Origin: Echiichthys vipera
Taxonomy: Eukaryota > Chordata > Actinopteri > Perciformes > Trachinidae
Direction: 5' to 3'
Assembly: GCA_963691815.1 (NCBI GenBank)
Contig: OY829653.1
Coordinates: 27,357,653-27,421,652 of the forward strand
DNA length: 64,000 nt
A program made the position numbers and the translations under genes. The notes beneath the pieces are model-generated. The model made no database searches. It was not told the origin of the DNA and saw nothing but the letters and a program-made list of their open reading frames with translations. Below are positions 35,801 to 50,800 of the stretch, one piece after another. How positions within the stretch are numbered: position 1 is the first letter of the stretch; the number at the start of each line of letters is the position of its first letter.

Positions 35801-38800
35801 AGTGTGGATAGCTTTTGTACTTCTATGAAAGGCTGTCATGAAAGTAGGGAAAATAAATTTGCCATGAAAAGCCAAAAAGTATTTTGAGAGAAACACAGAT
35901 GCTAGGATGACAGAGGGATGAAGATGATACGATACAGTAGTTGAAACACTGAATGATTTACCTCTTTATTGCTCAAACAAGTTAAGCATTCATCACGGCA
36001 AAGCACTGGCAAGCAGTTAAGAGGAGCAAAGAAACAAGCAAAACGTCAGGGTTAGAAAATAATGTAGAACTTTAAACTTGTGTTAATTTAGGGAAAAAAA
36101 TCTGAAGACCATGATAACCCAGCTTAAACAGAGAGTCTTCGCTTTGATTTTAACCTCAGGAAATGGAAATGGCCAGACGGATAAGAAAGGAAAGAAAATT
36201 TGTAGTGAAAGAAAGAACCCCTCATTCTAAATCTACAACTTCACAATTCACACAATGCATGGAGTGGTTACTGCAAACACACTGTGTACTGTATTTATTT
36301 AGCCTAGTACTGGATGGACATTGAAAATGATGATCTCAAAGGAGCCTCCAAATGAGTAATATATTTAAATTCTGCATTCACCTGAATGTAAACACACGCA
36401 AAACCTCATATATCATGTTTGCAATAACAGTTTTGGTGCTAGTTTCACTAACCCTCTATCTTCATTCAATTAAATTAAATTTTATTTATAGCGGCAAATC
36501 ATTACAAAAGTTAAGTCACTTTACATATAGAGCAGGTTTTGACCACACTCAAATAAAATGACCAACTGAAATGGATATTTTTTTTCTAACTGCTTCTTTA
36601 GCTGACAGATTAGCTACAGCATGCCAATGTTTCAAGCGGAACCCTTGCAAAGGAACTATTTGTCACCCGCACATTAATGTTATGTATGTATGTGACACAC
36701 TGTGCGTGCATGCACGAGCAATCTTGTTGGTTGGTTGATTATTTGGTTGGTTGGTTAGGTTAATGTTAGGATTTAGTGTGTTTGGGATCCTCAGCCAGTT
36801 GTCACGCACCTCCTCGTCCTCCAGGCGGCGCTGTGTGTCGGTGATGAACTTGATGTACTGACTAGTCAGAGTCATCAGCTCACTGTACCGGGTCCTCAGT
36901 GTTACATACTGAGACAGGAAAAAAAACAAACTCTTTTTCAGCTTCATGCACATGTCTTTCAAAGTGAAATCAGTTAATGTTTTATTTCTGCTTTATCAAA
37001 ATATTCACTTTTTTCTATCCAACATGGGTTCTAAGAAACACACCTCCTGAATGATGTTGTCAGAAGCAGAATCCAGTTTGGTTTTCTTCAAGGGAGAAGC
37101 AAGAGGATCCACCTGAGCTTTGTAAGCGACTAACTGGAGTTCATAGTCCTATTTGAAAAAGGGACATTCTCCATGCATCAGTTATGGTACAAATACTTTC
37201 TTTGAATGCTCCAAATTACAATATTTACCATCATTAATGCAAACTAGTGTTGTTTAATGCTCACCTTGATAGTATCAATGTATGCTTTAGCATATTTTTG
37301 ACACTCATCAACATTGTCTTTGTTGTTCTCAATCTCCTCCAGCAGTTTCTGTTTTGAAAGGGGGTTTAAATTAAGAGTTGAGCTCACTAGTTTCCTTTGA
37401 AAACAATTAGAAAATAAACAATGCTAAGAAAATATGTATTCTGGTAATCTGAAGCTGCACGCGATATACCTTCTCCTGGGCCAGTTGTTCTTTCAGAGTT
37501 TTGCTGTCAGTGATGGACACAGCCTGGATCTTCTCCTGCCTCTCCTTGGCATCGGAAATCCAACGGATCAGCCAATCGTAGCTCTCACGATAGTAGCCTA
37601 GCTGGCGGCCAAGAAGCTCTAGCTCTCTCTGGCGAATGTCCATCTGGTTGAACACGGCCTTCCAGCGATCCTGAAGACTAGACAGGTGCTGGCGGTAGTG
37701 ATCCAGCTCGATGTCACGCTCGCTGTGCACACGTGACATCTTGTCACTCACTGCAGTGGCCTTCTTCAGCTCTTCTTCCAGAGAATCGAACACTGGCTGC
37801 TCACTATCAGCCTCAGCTCGCATTTTCTGAGGATTTCATACAAAAAGAAAGGCCGGTCAGCAGTGAGAGAACAAGGTCAAAAACATCAGTTCAGACTAGG
37901 CAGAACTACTTAATGGAAGCAGTAAGAAACACCTTTATTGATCCCAACTGGGGGATTTGTTTGTTGAAGCAGTACCATAGAAACAACTTAATTAAATACA
38001 GATACAGTAGTATAGAGATTAACAGATCAATGGTATGGGGTGGATTAACTAAAGCAGAAAAGAATAAAATAGAAATTATACATAGATACAATATTAATAC
38101 ATGGAGTATATGGACCCAAAAATGACAAAGTGAGCAATTGGCTGGTATTTTTTATATGCAAATATACATTAGTTGAAAAAGTTCTTCTTTAAATGATGTT
38201 GTATTTCTGAACACAGAGACCTAGCAAAATAATCATAGGCTATTTACCTTAAGCTTTGCTCTGTAAGTCTCTACTTCCTTGGCGTCACTAGGCACGGTGT
38301 GAACCTCGCGCAGACAGTCCTCATACTGCTTGAGAACTCCCTCAGCACCCTGTGTGTTGCGGATGACCATTTCCACAGTCTTCAGCCTGGGGCAAGAAAC
38401 AATACGTTAATAATGTAGCAAGGCATAGGGGCATTAGGACATTTTCTCTCAACTCTCCAGAGTAATTGGTTAAGGGACTCACTTCTCAAGATAAACCGAG
38501 GAGAGCATGTGGGCATGATCCATCTTCTGCACAGTGAGGTCAAGCTCTGAGCGCAGGACAGGAGCTGAGGCAGACGGCTGAGGGGAGGCCAAGACCTCCT
38601 GGGTCTTCACAGATACCTTATCAAGGTCCTTCTTTAGGCCCTCAAGCTTCACCTGGACTTTCTGGACAATAGAAGAAGACAACATGTAGAGAGTCAGAAC
38701 TTGTTAAACATGAAAAAAAAAACATCAACAACGGACGAAGAAAACCAACAAGACCTTTTAGCAAATACAATTACTATATCTGCTGTACTTTCACAATACA

Positions 38801-41800
38801 CTGATTTAAGCTCTTAGAGACAATATGGAATTGTATTTCTTTCTGTCTTTCTTCTTTCCACCAATCCTTCATATCATTGCCCCCTTACAAAATTATCAAA
38901 TGATCATCTATGATCTTTTATGTGGATGGATATGTTTTGCCTCTAGGGCCAGTGGGTTGCTGAGACTCTAACCCTACTTTACCTTCACAGATGTTGGCTG
39001 ATTGGGCCTATATGAAAACTAACTTGCTCATAATATCATGAGGGTCAGAAAAATGTGGAAAATTGCTGCTGAAAAATACACAATGACCACATCATCAACA
39101 TACTATATCACACATTTTGCATCTCTCTTCACAAAGATTCTTGCAAAGAAGATATTAGTACGTATACATGAAAAGGTATGAACATTTCATTTAAGAGTTA
39201 TAGTGACCAAAATGGTCATAATTATCAGAATTATCACAGTGTTGTTATGTGCTCAAAATATTCAAAAAGTACTGATAAATAGCAAGTCATATATTGAAAA
39301 CCACTAATAAAATTAGCTGCACTATTTGTGACTTTCACAGTGACTTTCTGTCTGCATGTTCTACAGAAAAGGTGACCAACTATTAATAACGCTTTTCTAG
39401 GACAGCACTGAGTTTTTCACAGTGCAGTGATCAAACATGGTTTAAATGATAATTACAATTTGACATGGTAATACTGACCAGTTTCTACTTCAACCCCTTA
39501 AGTAAATTAACAGGAAGGGAGGAAAGGTAATGTAATGTATCCTCCAGGCTTTAGACAATGCAGCTGATTCAAGCCCAGCAGCACACAATATAGAGTACAA
39601 TATAGAGTGGTGGTAATTAAATATCCTACTTAAAATGTTACTATACTGTAATAATCATGTAAAGCAATTTTGATGTGACATTGGCATGCAAAGTACCTGC
39701 TGGTCTGCTGTCTTCTGAACACATTCTTTCAGAGGTTCCTTGTCCATAGGTTTGCGTATGCGAGCCACAGTCCCAGCCTCACAGTCCTCTATACGCAGAC
39801 GCAGGTCTTTGATCTCAGAGATGTAGTTCTTACACAGAGTCTCATTCTGTTGACCTGTGTAGAAACATATGTTTTAGTTCAGAACAGCAGAATAAACTGT
39901 TTATTTAGACTGAAGGCAAAGTCGAGGGAAAAATAGACTTTTGATGCACTCAAAGGCCAAGAATATAGAAATACTGAATAGATTAAAAATAAATCACACA
40001 GCTTAGATAAGAGGTGTGTGTTCATGGCACAGTATGATATGGCACATGTATGATTTGGTATTTTTGACGTGTAACTACATCTTTCTAAACATTTTTCACA
40101 CTCAAATCACTTTTTTTTGCAACATCTACCACATATCTGCTGTGCACATAAGCACGATCATTGGCACAAACGTGCGCAGCTACATATGCACTGCAGTCAT
40201 AGCATACGGTATATAGCAAGTATTTTCTACCTACAGTGAGTAATCGCATTAGGTGATACGGCTGCAACAAAAAAGGAACAACACACTGTAGCCTAACTCA
40301 CACAATATGGATTTTTGCAAAAAAAGAAGCAATGTGGGACCCAAAACAACATGCAGTCAATCAGAACTCTCCTCTAACAGTACTGGTTAACATCCAACAC
40401 CTCACCCAAAGCTTAAAGCGTATACACACACTAGCTTTGGTGAGCTGGAGCTTTGACTGGCTGGATAGCACTCACCTTTGAGTCTAACAACCATTTGTCC
40501 TGAAAGATGAACGACAATTACATACTGTAAAGCTATTCACTAATAGTTTATTTTCATGTTTATGAATTATCAAAAGCTTTGTTGTATAGAGAAAAAAAGA
40601 AAGTTACCTTTCTCCATGGAGCGAAGCAGATTGTCAAAATGCTGGGTCGACTTGGTGTATTCCTCCTCCACCTGCATGCGGTCATCCGGGCCAAAGAGCT
40701 GCGAGTCCTGACTGTCACGCATGTAATCCTGGTAGTGAAGCTCCAAGTTCCTCATCAGCAGCCTGTACTCCTCTGGTTTCATGGTCTTTAACTGCGCAGG
40801 TCGGAGGAGGATAAGGAGAGGGATCAGGAGGCAGGACATATCATACGTATTCTAAAGACGGTGATGCTGTTATTTGATTTAATGATGTATTTCTGGTTTG
40901 GGGTCAGGTTTATGTAATGGACTGAAATATATTAGAATCATTAAAGCACAAACAAAACCATTTTGTTGTTAATTGTATGAATACTAGCGCACTCTTTCCA
41001 GAGCTATTCAATTATTCTACAGTAACTCAATTTGATTCCATAATTGAATAAAAGCAATCTTCCCTACATAGCCTGCTCTTAAAATAACAGACTTTAGTGG
41101 TCTTGTCTATCCTACACATGCCTTGATTTATGTGTTAAACTCCTATAAGCTATTTGCAGATAATGGAAGCTGTTGCATTGGTCTTATTTTTTAATAAGTA
41201 GCATACAGTTGGCTGACAATTGTATGTGGTTTGATACTTATTAATTATGATTTTTGTATTGTTCCTCCATCTTGCACATCTCTTGGTCAGCTCGTGAATA
41301 AAGTTTACACCTATCCCAATAATAACACCTCTTAATGGCTCCTCTTTTTTTAATTTTTCACAAGTGTTAACGCTAACCATGGTGATGTTCCAGGTGCGTA
41401 TCTGCGTGTAGTCTCTCATCAGGTACTGCCACGACAGCAAGCTCTTCATGTCGATATGGAGCGTCTGCCACATGGACACCATCTGCTGATAACCTGCATC
41501 GAGGCTGGAGTGGGTGAGGAAAGCAGAGACACACTGTACATCAGAGATTATACCCTTTAATTAACAGTTTAGTATCAGACCCATTATTTATTTGGGATTG
41601 GATCGAAACAGAATTGTCTTCTTAAATCAGTTATAAGTTAAAGGTTATCTCTAGCATTACATAATTCCCTGCTGCTTCAGGGAATTATGAAACATGTGGT
41701 TACCTTAACTACTGTAAATAACATCTGTAAATGATCTGCCACATGGATCATTATGCCTTGCCACTGTATTAGAAAACCCACAGTGACGTTCAAGACCCGG

Positions 41801-44800
41801 AGCTTGTCTGAATAGCTGCATTACTCCGTTTATCTAATTAGATGTCACATCGGTGACTAATTGTGTGTTGTTTCACTGTGTTCTCACCTGGACACACTGT
41901 CCGTGGCCTCCTTGTTGACCGGAGGTACCATGAAGCAGACGGAGGGCACCACCGCCTCGTCTCCAGAGTGGTTCAGGACCTTCCACTTGAAGGGCTGTGA
42001 ATTGTTGAGGAGTGCGCACTCATCTCCTTTATGGACAGTGATCTAAAACACAATCCACAGCTGATAAATACACACATTAAACATATGCATACTGAGGTTC
42101 TGCGACAAGTATGACCACGCTCGGTTGTGAATGAATCACAAACCACTAACCTCCTGTTGCTTGAAGTCACAGACAGCCTGAATGGGCAGTTTGCCTTTGA
42201 TGGAGGTGGTGGGGTTGCGAGGTTTCAGCTGGATGATGGACTTGGCTCTCTTGTTCAGGCCGGTCGCAAGGGTCTTGAATTCGTTCAACTGTTCTTTCTC
42301 CTCCTGGTGAAAAAAAGACAACAAACAAGATTAGCGTTAAATCGTTTCTAATGGCACACATAAAATATAAGCATTAGGGCAATTTTGCTTCCGGATCAAA
42401 ATCGTCCATCAACTTGATATACTTTCTTCTTCCTTCTACATTTTCTTAAGACGCTCATCTGGGATCATCGTATGTAGATATACCCATGTCAGCGGTCAAA
42501 ACTCACCACAGCATCCTGCAGCAGATCCTCCAGGCGTGTGGCTGTGGTGGAGCGATCACAGCTGTATTTCTTTTTCATGTTCTCTTGCATTTTCTTCATC
42601 TTGTCCTGAGCCTCTTTCACATCAGCAAAGAACTGCAAGGAAAGGACATCATGTGGGACAGAACATGTGACTATTTGCTCTATAAATACTGATGGATGTT
42701 TATTGTAGAGTAATAGGAATTCCAAAAGCTCAATTTGTCTTCATATCACTGTTCTGTACCTGGTAGTAGGCTGTGTTTTCTTTGAGATGAGCCTCAATAC
42801 AGCAGCACAGCTGGAGGAGCCAGCTCCACTGAGTCTGCAGGGCGGCTGTGAAGGCCTGCAAGAGACATGACAACAGCTCGTTAGTTGAGGCCGCACTCAG
42901 TAGCTTTTACACAAGTATGTGGATTTTCACTGAGTCCTGTGGGTGAGTCCTGTAATTACCTCAACTGTCTTCTTTCCAGGATGTGCATCCCTGACGAGTT
43001 TGTCTCCTGTAGTCTGGAGATCATTGACTTTCTTCTCCCTCAGCTCCAGCTCTCGCATGAGACCCTGAACAATCCAAATAAAGGTTGATGGCAATTTTAG
43101 GAAATAAAACATGTGTAATCACTTCATTCATTTATCAAAACATCTTTAACAAAATCTTCTTCAAGAACACACCGAGTAGTTGTCTTTCTTAGCCGTCATG
43201 TTGCTGTTCCTGTCACTCCAGTCGAAGTTGACCTCCTCCTCCTCTTTGTCGTTTAACCACATCAGTTCTTTAGTGGCAGCGCTGACGAAGGCGTGGAGTG
43301 AATCCAAGTTCCTTAGACGGGATTTTGAAGAGTTCTGAAAGGAAAAACAAAAAATAACAACAGTTGATTAAAAAGCACTCAGAAACCCACAACTACAACT
43401 TTTAGCATTTCATTCTTTGCAGTTTTAAACGTGAAAATATTTACCAGCAGTTTGCCATACTGAAGGTCCAGTTTACCCATGTAGTCTCTGTATGCGCCCT
43501 TACTGACAGGAGATAGCTGGCTCTGCAGAATATGGGAGATGCAACAGAGGTCACTTTAAAATTAACAGCACAACACCGGGCAGTGTATGATGTGATGTCT
43601 GGTTCTGATAAGTGTACTACCTCGTCAGCCCTGGCCCGTTCAATCTTGGAGCGGAAGTCCTCCACAGTTTGGTGCAAGCCTCTGTGGCTGCCCAGCTGGG
43701 ACTCAACAGAGGGCAGATCAGAGCCCCAGTCAGCTTCATCTATGCGAAGCTGATTCTCCTCCACCCAGGCCAGGAGATCTTTGACATAGCGGATGGTCAC
43801 ATCATCCATCTCAGGCCGCACTTTCTTGGAGGTCTGCTGGGAGGTCTGCATCTGGTTAGCCTGGACAGTTGTCACAGTGGTCTTCAGGCGAAGGTTGTAA
43901 TCGGTACGCAAGTTCACAAGGCGCTCATGGAGGCGGTAAACCCTGCGGACAAGAGGAACACAGTATTTTATTCTGCTGCTTTCTTGTATTCAGAGCCGTT
44001 TGGTAACTGGGTGTATTATGTTGAAAGTTCACTTGAATGCAATACACGAAACACCCACCTGCGGTACATCTGTTCAGCCTGAGGGTGGCGCCCATCCTTG
44101 AGTATCTGCACGTCGTTGAAGAGCAGGCGAATCATGTTATCTGCCTTGTCCAGCTCCCGCTCCACTTCTGCTGTGTGCTGAGCTGGTTTCCCTGCGTTCA
44201 GTAGACGGATGTCCTGAAGGGATGAAGCCAATAAAAATATAAATCTGAATGCTATTTTCTAATGCCAACAAAATGTTTAATTCAAATTTCCAATTCCAAT
44301 CCAGCCCCTACACACTCTCATTCCACCTGGACATTTGCGTGGAAGGCAGTATCATTCCAAACAAGCTAGCGCAGAGTGGAAGTGGGTTACACAACCCTCG
44401 AACAGTGATTCTGCATCGATGCAGGCTTACAAACCATACTCCTGTCCGGAGGCAAAACCACGTATCGAACATACAAATGGGAGTTCTGTGCAGTCATTTC
44501 AAAGGATAGTAATACGTTGCCTTACCTAAAACAGACTTAGTTAGTTTAGAACATGGGTGTCAAAGTCAGGGCCCGGGGGCCAGATTCAGCCCGCCAATTA
44601 ATTATCTTGGCCCCCGTGATGATATTTGATTAGTATTAGAACCGGCCCGCACGCCACAGCCGCCTGCTGGTGTTTTTACGCAAAAAACTACATTACCCAC
44701 AATGCAAGTGGGCCGCCCCGTCTTCAATATTCTTAAGCATTCAGGGCAGATGTCAATGTTCAGCACCCCCCCCAATAATGGCTAAACGGAAGGTGGACGA

Positions 44801-47800
44801 TGAGAACAGGGTGTTTCAAGCTCGCTGGGAGGCAGAGTGCATTTTCACGGAGGTAAAAGGCAAAGCTGTGTGTCTTTATCTTGATATTAAGGAACACATT
44901 TTATTTTTGAAGGACATTTTCTTTTTTGCTGTGCCTGTTGAAAATGTTTTCCTTGAAAAAAAAATTTGCTTTATTCATTTAATGTACAGGACATGTGTTT
45001 TCTCTTTGAAGGAAGTTTGTTTTTGTCTGTGAGCCTGTTGAAAAATGTTTTCACCTGAAATTACTGCTGGAGCCATACAAAAATATTGGATTATTTATTT
45101 AATTATTATATATAATACGGTACACTGTGTTAGGTCTTGGTTCAATAGGTTGTATGCAATCATTTTAATATGTTTTAATAAACATTGAACCAGTCCGTCC
45201 CTCGGCTTGTAGCAAATTTGTTTTTTTGGCCCTCTGATGTATTTGACTTTGACATCCCTGGTTTAGAAAATGGTTCAGTTGATTGTAATGAGTTGTGTAT
45301 TTAAGGGACTGTTGCAAAACCAAACAAATCCATTATAATTATTATTATTATTATTGTTATTATTAATATTATTATTATTATTATTGTTATTATTCTTATA
45401 ATGTTGCGATAGTTGGTCCTGAAGCTTGTCCTGTAGTTCTACCCGACACAGTAATGAAGGGTGCTTCATTACTCCAGTCACTCTGAGTCACTCTAATCAG
45501 GAAGCAGAAGGGTGTAGGGTTGGATCAGAGTACTGTACGCCCTTCCATCAGCCCTTTCTCTGCCTGAAGGATTCTAGAGATTCCTGTCATCTTTTTCTAG
45601 ATTTTCACTCCAAATTTGGTAGATAACCTTGAAAAGTACAATATTTCCTTCATTAGTTTCAAGGATGTTTTGTAGTGAGTTTGTGTTAAACTAAATGGTA
45701 TGACAGAAGCTCAAGAAGTCTGTATTGAATAAGACTATATGACTGCTATGTATGCTGATGCCTGCAAACCATCCCCTGCTCCAGACTGCTGCTACGGTGC
45801 AGATGAATTTAGTATTTTAAAAAGCTTTGGGACAACTCTTTGGTCACAATGGAATTAACAAAAGCCACATGTCTAAAACGATCATCTTCTTGATTGTTTC
45901 TTCTTTGCGAACACACACCAAAGTATTTCTTTTAGACCTGGGTAGAACTCACCGTCTGTAGCAGGGTTTCCAGGTGGCTGAGTTGGCTCTCACACGACCC
46001 TGACTCCATCTGGACTTTAGTGACGATCCTCTGGAGCCTCTCGAGTCTGGATAATTTAAGATCAGTTAAGATCACTGAAAAAGTTAAATTGTAATAATCC
46101 CTGTCCCACTTCCACAGTATCAACTCCCTCCTTGACATTTCTAGAACTAAATACATGTTGCACAACCATAGTGCATTTAGACGTCCAGAAGCTAAAGATC
46201 ACAACTTACAGCCACTTGCAATGCAGCAAATACTCCAGTTTATGAGGATCACTCACAAATGCCATGCCAAGATTGCAAAAAAATGACCGTTCCAGCAAAA
46301 AAGAAAGTCAGTTCTTCTCTACCTCAGATTGTTCTTAGGAAAATACTCCAAGTGCCAAGTAGCAGTGCAGAGCGAGACTAAAATGTTTTCTGACAAAGAA
46401 ATCCAGTCTGCTCATTCAGTCAGAACCATAAACAAGACAATCAAACTGCAAGATGACCAGACAATCTTGTGACATCCCATTTTCCAGGCATGACACAAAG
46501 CTATTTTAAATACATAGAGCTTCTACAATTTCTCATTACATTTCATCAGACCTAATTATATATTTTTATGCATCCAATTAGGAAGAACACATGTCTCTTG
46601 TTTTGATACACACCAAAGCCAAAATGTTTGGCTTATTGCACCAAAGCAGGAAACTAAGACAGCTGAAATCTATGATGGCTAAATGAAATCCAGAGTTGTT
46701 GGAAGAAAAGCAATGTAACTTAACAAACTTAGTGAAAAGGTGAATAAAAATGTAATTGATGATGAAGTATTTTTGTCATACCTTCATGCGCACAGCTTTG
46801 GCGACGTTGGTCTGCTAACTCATTAGGCTATAGCTAGGCTATCAGCTAGTTGACATTTTTCAGTTATCAGCTTCATAATATTAGATGTTGACTTTTTTTC
46901 TAGACTGTTCTGTCTCGTTACCAATACAATCCTTGGTTGGGACAAGCTTATCTGCCACTAGTCTCGTGAGACTATCCTGATCTCGCGAGCACCGTTGTAT
47001 TTTACTCGCAGATCAGCAAATGTGAATCATGCGAATCCATCTGGTGGAGTCAGGTAACCCTGCCACCCCCCGTACCTCTCAAACTCTATCCTGAGCAGCC
47101 GTTCTCTTTCCAGGATGGCCACGTGAAGCCGACCCCATTCTTTCTCCACATCGATGGGGTGGTAGCCTGGAGGGACCTTCACCTGACCAGCGTGCACGGC
47201 ACTCTGTGGGCAGGTGGGGGCAGACTACGTTAGTCATGACTCAACAGAACAGAGTACCATAAAACAAAAGGACAGAAAATAAGGGTTGCTTGCCTCAAAG
47301 GACTGGTAGATGTGTTTGGACCGGTTCTTGTCGGTCTCTTTCACTGGCAGCTCTGTCTCTTTGAACTTCAAGAACTGACGCCAAAGAAGCTAAAGAAAAA
47401 ATACACAAAATAAGTTTAAATTTGCAATATATTTATATATTTTTTGTTTCAATTTCTGACAGGTCTTGACTTTTCTTGAGTAAATGACACATGTTGAAAT
47501 CCTAATTTCGTAAATAGGTTAAGGACATTAAGGTAGCACAACGCCCTACTGTTCTAATAGCCTGGGTGCTGTCCTCTATAGTATCATTTGTTCATTCCCA
47601 TGACTGGTGTAAATTGAATTGAAATTATGAGTCAAAGAACTTGACTTGGCCAGACTTAACTGCTCTGAAGAACCACACCAAAATCGCTACTTTTAATTAT
47701 ATTGTGTTGCTAATAATTTGACTTCAAAGAAAATTACGAAAAATTACTAAAGTTACGCTATGCTTTTGTTTCTGGGACACTGACAGGGAGTGGCACGGCA

Positions 47801-50800
47801 GGTCATTCTCCTCAGGATTAGTTTTTTTTATTATCTGCCTTTTGGCTGCATTTTCTCAGCAACGGCACTGCCCCCACCTACGGCACAGTAATACTTCCAC
47901 GCTCTTTTATGTAAGTACGTTGAAAGCAATAATAAAAAAACAAGTCAGATTCCTTGTATTTATTCACATACTTGGCCAATAAAGCTGATTCAGATTCAGT
48001 GCTGCTCAACTGCAAACACACACATAACAAAGACAAATCTTTGGCAGAGAGGCATAATATCAGCTTACCTCTATCTCCTCATAGCTGGCAGGGAACTTCC
48101 TCTCCTCGAAGATCATGACATGGTGGCGGATCCACTGGAGCAGAATAGTCACCAGCTCGTAGTACTCCTGCCAGCGCAACTCCAGCTCCTGCAGCCGACG
48201 CAGCAGAAAAATACAGTTGGGAGTTTAAAAACAACAGACAGGAGGGCACTTGTTCTCCTGGGTCGCCATGCTCCATCACTCGCACATCACGCCAAACTCA
48301 ATTAGGTACCAAACAATCCAGGTCTTGTGTGAGTGGACAAGGGGGAAGAGTTGGGAGAAGGAACACAATGGTGGGAGACAGACACACAGAAGCATATTTC
48401 TCCAGTTCTCCCAGAGTCAGTGTGTGCAGTTGTTTGTGGGTTTGTACGGACAATTGTTAGAAAAGATTATTAGTCAAGTTTAAGATTAGGACTTGGTTTA
48501 GAATGTATCAGGATATTAAATACATCCGCAAAGTATTAGTCCACTAAGCCTATAAACAAGGGCTGTCTCAAATACAATTTTTTGAGCTTTGCATATTCGG
48601 TACTAATCAACAGTGAATATTTGGATATTTGTTGCCATTAATAAATTTGCGCTAGTTAGTGATAACTGCTCAGAACAGCGCAGTGATTTCAGCCTGCCTG
48701 TGCGTCCTTTAAGCCTAACACTGTTGAAACAGAGCAGCTCATATTGGTAACTTTAATGACAGAAAAACACAGTAAATACTCTCACTCAGAGCTGAAACAC
48801 TGTGCTGCCAGCCATTTCTTTTGCTTTAATTAAAGACATTTTTTTTTTTTACAGTTTTACTCAAAAACAAATATCCAAATACCAGTATTGACAACCAAAT
48901 ACCTTTTCATTGAAGAATAGTGTAATATTGGGGTCCAGCCCCAGTATAAACTACCGGTACTATACAGTGTGTTTTATGCGAACAGATGATGTGCAACACT
49001 TTATATGAGCCTATCCTATTGGCGTAGGCAGTGTAACCACCACAGGTTGCTAATTTCCTTTGATAATTGGTTTCACAAGACTTTGATTTCTCTTTGGACT
49101 TCTAAAGTATTGGAAAACACTGCTAAGATAGCTCATTTCTAAGCAGTCACAAGCCTGCTCAGGTTTGATTCAAGCTGAGCCAGCATTTAACCAGATCAAA
49201 TTGGAGAAAAGACTTGAGTTACCCTCAAGAACATTTATTTATACCTTAAGCTAAGCATCGACCAGGATTCACAGTTCTACTCACATTAGCTCTGCCATCA
49301 TGAACGTCAACCTTGGGCATGACATCATACAGGGATGATACGTAAGTGATGATGGACTTCTCATCAGGGTGTGGGACATCCACATCTGAAATGATCAGGT
49401 GAAATTTATTATATGCCATCTCATTATTTCACATTGCAATAATTGATAGTCAGTAACTTGCAGAAGTATTGTATCATAACACACCAATTAATACTGAATC
49501 AAATGATGATCAAAAACAGGTTAAATCCACTGGGCAGGTCTTACCCTCAGGGTCCAGGAGGCGTGTCACTCCCAGGTCTCTCTCTGCAACATTGAAGGCC
49601 TGTTCCAGGTTCTCCTGGTTACTCTGTCGGTACACTTTGCCCATGTCGATGAGTCTGGGACTAGGGGAGCACAGAAATGGAAAATTAATCACCAGCAGGA
49701 GCACCAGGTGAGGGGTAAGTCATTGTAATCTTCAGGGATGGTGCAGTGAAACAGAGTTGTATAGTATGCCTGATTACAGTGACTACAGTCTAGAGTGCAA
49801 GAACATGAGTTTCCATAACAACACTGGCTTTATACATTTGGTGGCAATGTATAAGTCCAATTGTAGAGCTGCGGTTTAAGGTGAGTGACATAAGAGGCTA
49901 TACAGTGTATGATGCCATATTCGGGGCAATGTAGGTTCATTTTTATTTATTTTCTAAATCTAGTATCCTAGGTAAAAGTTGTAAATTTAAGAGAGACAAA
50001 GAAGGAGAAGAAAGAAGAAACACATTGCTTCGCAAGGTTGATTCAACCTCATCACACCGCAGATGACGATGCTTGCTGTGCATTATACCTGCACAGCAAA
50101 TTATACTTTGCAATCAAATTAAGGGATATTAGCCAAGAATTACCAAATTATCATAAGCATCCATACTTTGAAGAGACATTGGAGTAAAGTGAGAATATCT
50201 TTTACCTTAGAAATTCAGCGTTTTCTCTGAATATTAGCTCAGCCCCCGGCTCCAAAATTATTATTATTTTTTACCTAGAATGGCCCTAATATGCCGTCAT
50301 AACTATCTGCATCTGTTGCCTCAACCTCAAAAATCAAAGCTAAAACTTGGGAAATGGGATGTAATGGAGGGCTTAAAGCCAATAGCATTAACAGACATAC
50401 ATAATTAATGTAGTCTGTACAGGTCTGCTCATTTATATGATCTGACACTAAATATATCAGCAGCAGAGGCTGTACTTTTTTAAGACCTTCTGCCAATGGC
50501 TACATGCTTTGACAAATCGAACGTGTTTACTTTTGACAGACCTGTACGAGCACCTGCCTTTTTGTCCTCTGGGTGTTTGACTCTCTCTGGCAGATGTCAG
50601 AGCATCTATCAGTGAAATGTAATTTATAGAGCAGCTAAGGTAAAAAAAAAGCTTCAGAAAAGTTAATGTGTTCTGAATACAGAGCCGCATGACTGAATAC
50701 ATCACAGAACCTCATCTCTCATGCATATATCCCTGACTATTTCAGAGCTTTCAATCATAATGCTAAATTAATCGAACCAAATCCCCAAATTCAAATCTGC

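Larger units (their letters stand above)
44214..45952 (-). other. plec: plec intron 12
   Basis: It contains the hAT element at 44552-45260 and an ATT-type microsatellite at about 45335-45397. No exon. Confidence 0.6.

Noticed and set aside
37265..37348. Apparent one-base insertion in plec exon 28
   Set aside because: It was a miscount of the line start; with correct positions the exon is 84 bp and fully in frame.
49655..49660. CAG acceptor six bases inside plec exon 7
   Set aside because: Using it deletes PR from the conserved PRLIDM; the upstream CTAG acceptor restores the expected protein.
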